Shown here: positions 5,560-10,191 of the stretch, in pieces
Position numbering within the stretch: position 1 is the first letter of the stretch
Layout of the letters: each line of letters begins with the position of its first letter
Assembly: GCA_020053615.1 (NCBI GenBank)
Contig: JAGVMW010000048.1
Coordinates: 1 to 10,191 of the forward strand
DNA length: 10,191 nucleotides
From: an archaeon
GTDB lineage: Archaea > Nanobdellota > Nanobdellia > Woesearchaeales > GW2011-AR9
Reading direction: 5' to 3'
The notes under the pieces: generated by a model
Database searches by the model: none
What the model saw: only the letters and a program-made list of their open reading frames with translations
What the model was told of the DNA's origin: nothing
Translations under genes and position numbers: made by a program

Positions 5560-5758
5560 CCTCTGCCACCTCGAATGTAGTTAGTATTGGTGGAGATGAT
5601 TCTTTCTGGGGAAATTCATCTAAATATAATTCAGTTGCTTCTTTTAGGTTTGCCAAAGCTTCATCAATAGTAGTGCCTTGGCTAGCTGTGCCAACTTCTG
5701 GACAAGCAGCTACAAACATATCTTCTTCTTTGTGGATTATAGCAGTAAAAGTGACCAT
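5546..5758 (-). CDS. hicB: HicB-family antitoxin
   Basis: This 70-residue protein carries the HicB/UPF0150 partial RNase-H-like fold: FTAIIHKEEDMFVAACPEV, then TASQGTTIDEALANLKEATELYLDE. It should bind and block the HicA encoded directly downstream. The C-terminus (FPQKESSPPILTTFEVAEVASA region) is short and shows no helix-turn-helix or ribbon-helix-helix domain. Autorepression by this protein alone therefore looks less likely than in longer HicB proteins. The start is ATG with no SD. A TATA-like box lies 26 bp upstream, inside the stop-codon region of the neighbouring gene, so a leaderless bicistronic hicBA mRNA is likely. The antitoxin-first order is the less common hicBA arrangement. Confidence 0.88.
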   Translation of the reverse strand: MVTFTAIIHKEEDMFVAACPEVGTASQGTTIDEALANLKEATELYLDEFPQKESSPPILTTFEVAEVASA

Positions 5759-5779
5759 AGCTCATTAAAGGTTGAATTC

Positions 5780-5788
5780 TATTTAAGC
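5780..5788 (-). promoter_or_regulatory. TATA-like box of hicBA
   Basis: CTTAAATAG on the minus strand has its centre 26 bp before the hicB ATG. It overlaps the stop codon (5783-5785) of the upstream gene, so hicBA has its own promoter embedded in its neighbour. Confidence 0.5.
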
Positions 5789-6085
5789 TTTTTGTGGTAT
5801 TTTCCTTATCCAAGAAATATTCCCCAGAATTTCATCAATACTCTTTTCCCGATATGCAAAATAGCTCACTAAAGCGCCTATGTCTGCGGCGGAAGCTTCA
5901 GTTAGATTTACATTTGCGGTATGTTCTACTAATAACGGAAATTCGTGGCCTCTGCCAGCGTATACGCTCCATGCCCCAGATTTATTCTGCTCTTTAGCTT
6001 CGTCGTGCAATCGCTTGTACTCAATGCTAAGTGTAACTAGATATCTCTGTTTAGAAAGATAACCTTCTTGGTCTAGTTCGGACAT
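5783..6085 (-). CDS. Unrecognised 100-residue protein next to hicBA
   Basis: I do not recognise this family. The protein has no signal peptide, membrane segment or cysteines. The N-terminal half is charged and helix-prone (about 8-33, including IEYKRLHDEAKEQ). A Gly/His-containing stretch follows (SVYAGRGHEFPLLVEH, 40-55), then an Ala-rich helix (63-79) and a final amphipathic stretch (SIDEILGNISWIRKI). Its ATG sits about 29 bp after a minus-strand TATA-like box, which supports expression. It lies directly upstream of hicBA on the same strand with 24 nt between, but hicBA has its own promoter, so a shared function is not implied. It could be a lineage-specific orphan. Confidence 0.6.
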   Translation of the reverse strand: MSELDQEGYLSKQRYLVTLSIEYKRLHDEAKEQNKSGAWSVYAGRGHEFPLLVEHTANVNLTEASAADIGALVSYFAYREKSIDEILGNISWIRKIPQKA

Positions 6086-6110
6086 TATATATAAGATAAT
6101 ACGTTGAACT

Positions 6111-6118
6111 CTATAAAG
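6111..6118 (-). promoter_or_regulatory. TATA-like box for the 100-residue protein
   Basis: CTTTATAG on the minus strand is centred about 29 bp before the ATG at 6085, with no SD between. A second A/T-rich run (TTATATATA) touches the ATG but is too close to act as its TATA box. Confidence 0.45.
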
Positions 6119-6167
6119 TTTGTGGGAAGATTTTTACTACAACCAGAACGAAAAGTGCTAAATGGAT

Positions 6168-6677
6168 TTAAAATTGCATAGGATTGTCGGCAATTACTTT
6201 CTCTAAACATTTCCGGATTATTTTTAGAGTATCTTTCCTTTTAATAGGCAGTTTTGCATTGTTTGATTCTCGAGCTAAATAATCATTTAACAATTGGGCA
6301 ACATAACCTCCTTTAGCTTTCTCATACGCTAGGTCGTTTGAATCAAGATTAGGGTCATCAGTTTTTATTTCTCCAATAAAATTATCTTTCCACTTGAAGT
6401 CACTTTCTCGAAAATCTCCATTATAACTCGCAGCTCTAATTAATGCTCCATTCTGTGCGTTAAATTCGTATACTCCCGTTTCAGGGTTATAATCTTCTCT
6501 TTTACTGCATTTCCCATCATTTGAGTTCTCTTCATCATCGCATTCTGGATCTTCATACTCTTCAACAATCATCAGAGATAGAACTGTTGGAATTTTCATC
6601 TTTTCTAGTACTTCAACTCGAATACTATACTTTCCGTCGTTTTGAGGATCAGTACAGGTTATATCTTCTAAAATCAT
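6168..6677 (-). CDS. Unrecognised acidic 169-residue protein
   Basis: I do not recognise this family. The protein appears cytosolic: no signal peptide and no membrane segment. Residues 1-40 alternate as predicted strands (YSIRVEVLEKMKIP, then VLSLMIVEEY). Residues 40-62 are a strongly acidic loop (EDPECDDEENSNDGK). Residues 64-105 are polar and aromatic, with PETGVYEF and FKWKDNFIGEI. Residues 115-163 look helical, ending KDTLKIIRKCLEKVIADNP. There are four cysteines (8, 46, 57, 157); C46 and C57 lie in the acidic loop, but no metal motif is evident. The ATG is about 25 bp after a TATA-like box with no SD. It lies between the 100-residue gene and the helicase gene, on the same strand as both. 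Confidence 0.65.
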   Translation of the reverse strand: MILEDITCTDPQNDGKYSIRVEVLEKMKIPTVLSLMIVEEYEDPECDDEENSNDGKCSKREDYNPETGVYEFNAQNGALIRAASYNGDFRESDFKWKDNFIGEIKTDDPNLDSNDLAYEKAKGGYVAQLLNDYLARESNNAKLPIKRKDTLKIIRKCLEKVIADNPMQF

Positions 6678-6693
6678 TTTACTACTGAGAATG

Positions 6694-6703
6694 AGTATTT
6701 ATT
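6694..6703 (-). promoter_or_regulatory. TATA-like box for the acidic 169-residue protein
   Basis: An A/T-rich run (AAATAAATAC on the minus strand) lies about 22-25 bp before the ATG at 6677, with no SD between. It overlaps the end of the duplicated helicase fragment. Confidence 0.35.
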
Positions 6704-6765
6704 TATGAATCTTTTGGTTTTCCAAAAAACTCTCCCAACAGCTTCTTATAATCTTTACTCAGCCA
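6703..6765 (-). pseudogene. Duplicate remnant of the helicase 3' coding end
   Basis: This minus-strand stretch reads NWLSKDYKKLLGEFFGKPKD, then Ser and a stop codon. It closely matches the helicase's own C-terminus, VSKDYKKLLNEFFNKGDLPQ, which ends about 33 bp upstream. Similarity holds at the DNA level too (GATTATAAGAAG is identical). It has no start codon of its own: the frame opens after a stop at 6817-6819. The simplest reading is a partial tandem duplication, or the original gene end displaced by a later recombination event. It is not expected to be translated independently. Confidence 0.65.
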
Positions 6766-6789
6766 ATTACGGTTGGCGCCCGTAGGTCT

Positions 6790-6816
6790 GGGGGATATTA
6801 CTGCGGTAAATCCCCC
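6790..6816. repeat. 11-bp hairpin across the helicase stop codon
   Basis: GGGGGAT (6790-6796) pairs with ATCCCCC (6810-6816). TTAC (6798-6801) pairs with GTAA (6806-6809), with one bulged A and a TGCG loop. It covers the last codons and stop (6798-6800) of the helicase gene. No T-tract follows on the minus strand, so it is not a typical terminator. It lies between the two copies of the duplicated C-terminal sequence. Confidence 0.6.
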
Positions 6817-8855
6817 TTATTAAAAAACTCATTCAACAACTTCTTATAATCCTTGCTAACTATCAACCCTTCCCTGGAAAAACAGCAATAATACTGCTCT
6901 CCTACAAATCTATCATCAAGATAAATAACCACGCCCCTATCGGTCTCGCTGCGAATACATCTTCCTGCTGATTGGAAGCATTTATTCATCGCTGGATAAA
7001 TGTAGCCGTAATTCCATCCCCGGCCAAACTTCTGGTCATAATAATTTATAATCTCTCTAGTTAGTAAATCCGGCTTGGCTAATGGCAGTCCAACTACTAC
7101 TACACCGTTTAGCAAATCTCCTGGTAAATCTATTCCCTCAGCAAAGTTTGCTCCGGCTACACCCAGCAATACGCCTCCTAATTTTTTCTCCGCTTTGAAT
7201 TGTTCTAAAAATACATCTTTTTCTTCTTTATTCATCTCGCTTTTCTCCCAGAACAATTTTTTTGGAGTAACAATAAATTTGGCGATATTATCCCGCAGCT
7301 CATACGATGGAAAAAACAGAGCTACATTTCCAGGAATTAAAGCGCAGATTTCAGAACACTTTTCTGCAATTTTCTTGAACATAATTTCGTTTCTCATGGT
7401 ATATTTAGTAGAAGTCTCAGGAATAATTATAGACAACTTATTCTCTGATGGAAATGGAGAGATATATTCTTTCTCAATTCCGGAATCAATTCCCAGCACA
7501 TTTTTATACATGTGCGTAGGCTTTAACGTTCCGCTCATTATAATCCCCGCATGAATATTGTTAAACACATCTCGGGTTACCAAACCTGGATCGAGACAGG
7601 AATAATTCAATCCGATGACTTCTCCATATCTTCCTCTTCGTTGAGAAATGTAACGTATAAAGCCCTGTTCTTCTCCTTTTTTCCACGTATCCAGAAAGCT
7701 GTGAATTCCGCCGAGGTAACTCTTATGTTGTTTCTTTCTTACTTCATCTGCGGCGAATTCTAATTCTTCTACAAATTGTTCGTAATTTAATCTCTGCTGC
7801 ACTTTGGAGATAAACTCCTCTTTGCTTACTTTCTTCTCACGTTCATTCGATTCAGAAAATTGCGCTAACTCATTCAATACGGCATTTAAATCAGCCAGCC
7901 ATCCCAGCAACCCCTGAAAGCGGAATTTCTTGGCTTCGTAAATACTATTCTTAATCATGTTTGTAGTTAGCATATTGCTGAGCATATCCGTAACTCTTCC
8001 TGGCAAATTATGTCCTTCATCTAAAATTAGAATAATGTCCTGTACCTCTTTGTCCATCTTCTGCAGTACAGTTTTAGCAGCATAAGTGCTGAACAAATAA
8101 TTGTAATCTCCGATTAATATCCGAGCATCCTTAGCCAACAGCATCGCCATTTCATAGCTGCACAAATTTTGTTCTTTGCATTCTATAATCAGCTCTTCAT
8201 TATGCATGGGTCCTTTTAATTTCAATTTGCTTAAACATCGTTTTGCTTCTACGGTTACCTCTTTCTTTTGTTTAACATGAGTATAGAATTCGCATTCTCC
8301 TTTCTCCACCACACTTTTACAATATTCGTTAAATTCATTCCCAAACAGGTTAGCTACATCTTGGTTGCACATCCAGCGTTTTCCGATTAAATCTACACAT
8401 AGCAGTTCATGTTTAGTTTTGTGCTGGATTTGTTTCAGCGTATTTACTGCTATCTGATGTTGAGTATGCCGGTTGGTAAGAAAGAATACCACTTTGTTTT
8501 CTTTCAATGCGTGCTTCAAAGCTACACACAAAGCTGAAGCGGTTTTTCCCATTCCCGTAGGCGCATGAGCGATAAGAACTTTCTTTTCTGAGCAAGCTTT
8601 ATCAAAATCATTGATTAATTCATCCTGCCCTTTGCGGATAGATTCATGAGGAAAGAGTTCTTCTAGTTTTATTTCTAGTTTCTTTCCATGTTTTAATTCT
8701 TCTAATTTCTGGGTGAGTGATGGTTCGGGAGCTTTTTCAGGTGTATTTTCAAAAGTAGCTTCTGCTTCGGTTGAATTTACGGTTGGTTCTACCGTTGGTT
8801 CTGGGTCTGGTTCTAATTCATCTTTAAACTCAGGGACATAATCTTCAGCAGGCAT
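6798..8855 (-). CDS. Rad3/XPD-DinG-family iron-sulfur DNA helicase
   Basis: This 685-residue superfamily-2 ATP-dependent DNA helicase is of the XPD/DinG type, which unwinds DNA 5' to 3' in repair. Visible motifs are: Q-like SIRKGQ (72-77), Walker A APTGMGKT (98-105), DEGH Walker B (279-282), SGTL (441-444), GANFAEGIDLPG (568-579) and motif VI QSAGRCIR (628-635). Between Walker A and B the iron-sulfur domain holds Cys163, Cys179, Cys188 and Cys232 as the likely cluster ligands, with C207 and C226 as other candidates. Residues 1-45 are an acidic Pro/Glu-rich extension (EPTVEPTV and similar), unusual for the core family and probably disordered. All motifs look intact. The gene is transcribed divergently from the winged-helix membrane protein across 75 bp. 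A second copy of its C-terminal coding end lies just downstream. Archaeal XPD is the likeliest subtype; DinG-like is the alternative. Confidence 0.9.
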   Translation of the reverse strand: MPAEDYVPEFKDELEPDPEPTVEPTVNSTEAEATFENTPEKAPEPSLTQKLEELKHGKKLEIKLEELFPHESIRKGQDELINDFDKACSEKKVLIAHAPTGMGKTASALCVALKHALKENKVVFFLTNRHTQHQIAVNTLKQIQHKTKHELLCVDLIGKRWMCNQDVANLFGNEFNEYCKSVVEKGECEFYTHVKQKKEVTVEAKRCLSKLKLKGPMHNEELIIECKEQNLCSYEMAMLLAKDARILIGDYNYLFSTYAAKTVLQKMDKEVQDIILILDEGHNLPGRVTDMLSNMLTTNMIKNSIYEAKKFRFQGLLGWLADLNAVLNELAQFSESNEREKKVSKEEFISKVQQRLNYEQFVEELEFAADEVRKKQHKSYLGGIHSFLDTWKKGEEQGFIRYISQRRGRYGEVIGLNYSCLDPGLVTRDVFNNIHAGIIMSGTLKPTHMYKNVLGIDSGIEKEYISPFPSENKLSIIIPETSTKYTMRNEIMFKKIAEKCSEICALIPGNVALFFPSYELRDNIAKFIVTPKKLFWEKSEMNKEEKDVFLEQFKAEKKLGGVLLGVAGANFAEGIDLPGDLLNGVVVVGLPLAKPDLLTREIINYYDQKFGRGWNYGYIYPAMNKCFQSAGRCIRSETDRGVVIYLDDRFVGEQYYCCFSREGLIVSKDYKKLLNEFFNKGDLPQ

Positions 8856-8879
8856 GATTTATCAGAAATGCAAGTAAGT

Positions 8880-8890
8880 TAAAAAAGTAT
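8880..8890 (-). promoter_or_regulatory. TATA-like box of the helicase gene
   Basis: ACTTTTTTAAC on the minus strand is centred about 29 bp before the helicase ATG. The palindromic TTTATAAA at 8900-8907 could serve as an alternative, giving a leader of about 20 nt. Confidence 0.4.
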
Positions 8891-8899
8891 GGGTAAATG

Positions 8900-8907
8900 T
8901 TTATAAA
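8900..8907 (+). promoter_or_regulatory. TATA box of the membrane winged-helix gene
   Basis: TTTATAAA is centred 27 bp before the ATG at 8931, with no SD between, predicting a leaderless mRNA. Being palindromic and lying in a 75-bp divergent spacer, it may also direct transcription toward the helicase. Confidence 0.6.
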
Positions 8908-8930
8908 GAATTAATCCCTTCTTCTCTATC

Positions 8931-9899
8931 ATGAAAAAGAGGCTGTTCGTATTTGTCCTAATCGTAGTTATATCATTAACCACTATTGTCTCCGCCTCGG
9001 ATACCATCTCTATCACCTTCACCTCTCCCGAAAACACCAATTTCAACGGCTATTTTCTCTCGCTGGCTTTTGGCGATGCTTTGTTCAAAGACACGCTTAA
9101 CAGCTCCTCTGTTTCCGTGCCTAAGATTTCTGGAGAACATGCGTTTACTGCACTATTAGATTCTTCTTCTACTCCTACTATTGATTATTACGGAAGCAAG
9201 AAAATACCCTCAGAAGAGAATGCTCTCAATTTTATGGTCTTTCCCGTAGGCTATCTTCAGGGAAAAGTGTTAGATACGGAAGGAAATCTGATTCCCAAAG
9301 CCAAGCTATCATTTGCCTGTTTCTCTCCTATCACCGTCGAATATCCTGAAAATACGGATGGGATCGGATTCTTCTCCGTAAAATATGCTCCTATCGGAAC
9401 TTGTTCATTAATTGCCTCTAGCGGAGAAGCAGTAGGAACGGCAGAATTTGAGGTTAAGAAAGGAGAAGTTACTAGTGTGGAGATTGTTTTGGAAAGAAAG
9501 ATTGCGGGGAGCAATCTGGGTCTGTATCTGTTAGGCGCAATTGTGCTTATTGTAATTGTGCTTATAATTGTCCTATTAACATTATGGTGGTGGAAAAGAA
9601 AAACAAAACCCAGTTTAAATAAGATAGAAGAAACGCCAGTAATTCCCGAAACTGAAGCCATTCCTAAACAAACCTACGTCATACTTCAAACCCTTAATGA
9701 CAAAGAGAAAAGCGTAGTCCAATTCCTAATGGAGAATCATAATAAAGCCTCTCAAGCCAAAATAAGATATGCTACGCACATTCCGCGCACTTCTTTAGCT
9801 CGAGTATTGGATTCTTTACAGCGGAAGAAGCTGGTTGAGATAGACAAGGATGGCAAAATGGTCGAAGTTAAGTTAACTAAGCTATTTTTAGGTGAATAA
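8931..9899 (+). CDS. Membrane-anchored winged-helix protein with extracellular carboxypeptidase-regulatory-like domain
   Basis: The 322-residue protein has an N-terminal signal (MKKRLFVFVLIVVISLTTIVSA, likely cleaved near 22). An extracellular part (about 23-192) includes a CarboxypepD_reg-like beta-sandwich near 107-187 (GYLQGKVLDTEGNLIPKAKLSF, then FFSVKYAPIGTCSLIA). C130 and C158 could form a disulfide. A single membrane segment runs 196-220 and is followed by a WKRK stop-transfer. A Pro/Glu linker leads to a MarR/IclR-like winged helix (about 254-318: LNDKEKSVVQFLMENHNKAS, then the recognition-helix-like RTSLARVLDSLQRKKLV). It appears to be a one-component sensor whose DNA-binding domain lies in the cytoplasm, a layout common in archaea. 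The ligand and targets are unknown; the divergent helicase promoter is a candidate target by position only. The start is fixed by the signal peptide and TATA box. Confidence 0.8.
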   Translation: MKKRLFVFVLIVVISLTTIVSASDTISITFTSPENTNFNGYFLSLAFGDALFKDTLNSSSVSVPKISGEHAFTALLDSSSTPTIDYYGSKKIPSEENALNFMVFPVGYLQGKVLDTEGNLIPKAKLSFACFSPITVEYPENTDGIGFFSVKYAPIGTCSLIASSGEAVGTAEFEVKKGEVTSVEIVLERKIAGSNLGLYLLGAIVLIVIVLIIVLLTLWWWKRKTKPSLNKIEETPVIPETEAIPKQTYVILQTLNDKEKSVVQFLMENHNKASQAKIRYATHIPRTSLARVLDSLQRKKLVEIDKDGKMVEVKLTKLFLGE

Positions 9900-9912
9900 T
9901 ATTAATTGGGCG

Positions 9913-9937
9913 TATTTTCTGTTTATTTAATTGTTTT
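9913..9937 (+). terminator. T-rich terminator after the winged-helix gene
   Basis: Several T-runs (TATTTTCTGTTTATTT, then TTGTTTT) begin 13 nt after the stop codon, with no strong stem. This is consistent with archaeal oligo-T termination. Confidence 0.4.
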
Positions 9938-9981
9938 GGGCAGTTATTTTGGCTTATCAAGCTTACTCTTCCCACTCAAGC

Positions 9982-9990
9982 TTTTAATAT
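9982..9990 (+). promoter_or_regulatory. TATA-like box of the last gene
   Basis: TTTTAATAT is centred 26 bp before an ATG at 10012, which is in frame with the signal-peptide ORF. Transcription would start at or near that ATG, leaving a 48-nt stretch before the SD-led start at 10060. The rest of 9938-10011 shows only two AAGCTT-containing near-repeats. Confidence 0.45.
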
Positions 9991-10052
9991 GTGTTTGAAT
10001 TTAGGGATGATATGAATAACGAGCTTAATCAAAATTCAAAATCAACGGAGGA

Positions 10053-10088
10053 ATTAAACATGAAATTAAACATGAAATTAAACATGAA
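10053..10088 (+). repeat. Three perfect 12-bp tandem repeats carrying start codons
   Basis: ATTAAACATGAA occurs at 10053-10064, 10065-10076 and 10077-10088. Each copy supplies an in-frame ATG (10060, 10072, 10084) and adds Met-Lys-Leu-Asn to the N-terminus. The period is a multiple of three, so gain or loss of a copy keeps the frame. Confidence 0.9.
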
Positions 10089-10191
10089 AAACATACTCAA
10101 GAAAAGTATCGGGTTGGTATTAACCGCTTTATTAATGTTAATGGCAGTAGCATCCGCTGCAGTAGCTGATTCAGGAACAGCTGTTTTTAAT
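10060..10191 (+). CDS. Secreted-protein N-terminus (partial, runs off the window)
   Basis: The frame is open to the window edge, giving 44 residues from the ATG at 10060. The sequence is MKLN repeated twice, then MKNILKKS, a hydrophobic core (17-31) and a small-residue region ASAAVA before DSG. This is a classic signal peptide, probably cut after A34 or A36. The mature part is not visible, so the product (a surface, S-layer or pilin-type protein, for example) cannot be named. GGAGG (10047-10051) lies 8 nt before the ATG at 10060 and favours it. Met at 10084 would give the most normal signal peptide. An in-frame ATG at 10012 sits at leaderless distance from the TATA-like box and would add 16 polar residues, mostly Asn, Glu, Lys and Ser. 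Confidence 0.7.
   Translation, partial: MKLNMKLNMKNILKKSIGLVLTALLMLMAVASAAVADSGTAVFN

Noticed and set aside
7075..7554. A 159-codon plus-strand ORF inside the helicase gene
   Set aside because: It is antisense to intact helicase motifs (SGTL through motif V), Ser/Thr/Phe-rich as expected of a shadow frame, and has no promoter or SD.
9257..9661. A 134-codon minus-strand ORF inside the winged-helix gene
   Set aside because: It is the complement of the extracellular and membrane coding region; composition is that of a shadow frame.
9957..9984. AAGCTT-containing near-repeat as a regulatory site
   Set aside because: Only about 7 bp are shared between the copies and the surroundings are A/T-rich; chance is sufficient.
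10053..10088. CRISPR-like repeat
   Set aside because: The 12-bp units are directly adjacent with no spacers and lie in a coding start region, so this is a microsatellite-type tandem repeat.

Overview
The window looks archaeal, most likely a DPANN-type genome of the Woesearchaeota/Pacearchaeota kind. That placement is an inference from gene content and signals. TATA-like boxes sit 25-30 bp ahead of most start codons, often with no Shine-Dalgarno (SD) sequence between, which is the pattern of leaderless archaeal mRNAs. Genes inside operons instead carry GGTG/GAGGTG-type SD sequences. The window also holds an XPD/DinG-type iron-sulfur helicase, a CBS-ribosome-hibernation fusion and a membrane-tethered winged-helix regulator, all typical archaeal gene types. 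There is no rRNA, tRNA, CRISPR array or transposase.

Left part (1-842): a strong perfect-arm hairpin (26-57), then a 161-residue lysine-rich protein whose C-terminal part resembles a YHS/TRASH metal-binding domain without its cysteines. A 215-bp spacer follows, holding two TATA-like boxes, two tiny ORFs and a 12-bp tandem repeat.

Operon 843-3861 (+): three tightly packed genes (ATGA overlap, then a 2-nt gap) for a BshA-like GT4 glycosyltransferase, a PIG-L/LmbE deacetylase like BshB, and an ATP-grasp ligase. The first two match the first two steps of bacillithiol synthesis (GlcNAc-malate formation, then deacetylation). The third could be the amide-forming ligase in place of BshC. If so, this is a variant low-molecular-weight-thiol pathway in an archaeon. 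A surface-glycan role is the main alternative.

Middle, minus strand (3862-6677): a four-CBS plus HPF/S30EA protein abuts the operon tail to tail. Ahead of its start lies about 195 bp closed by a 22-bp terminal stem, a candidate structured leader, ncRNA or terminal-inverted-repeat element. Next come a hicBA toxin-antitoxin pair, whose toxin starts with TTG, and two genes I do not recognise.

Right part (6678-10191): a 685-residue Rad3/XPD-DinG-family helicase on the minus strand, with a hairpin at its stop codon and a short duplicate of its own C-terminal coding sequence just beyond. It is divergently transcribed from a secreted/membrane protein with an extracellular carboxypeptidase-regulatory-like domain, one transmembrane segment and a cytoplasmic winged helix. 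The window ends inside a secreted-protein gene whose start region is three perfect 12-bp repeats, each carrying an ATG.
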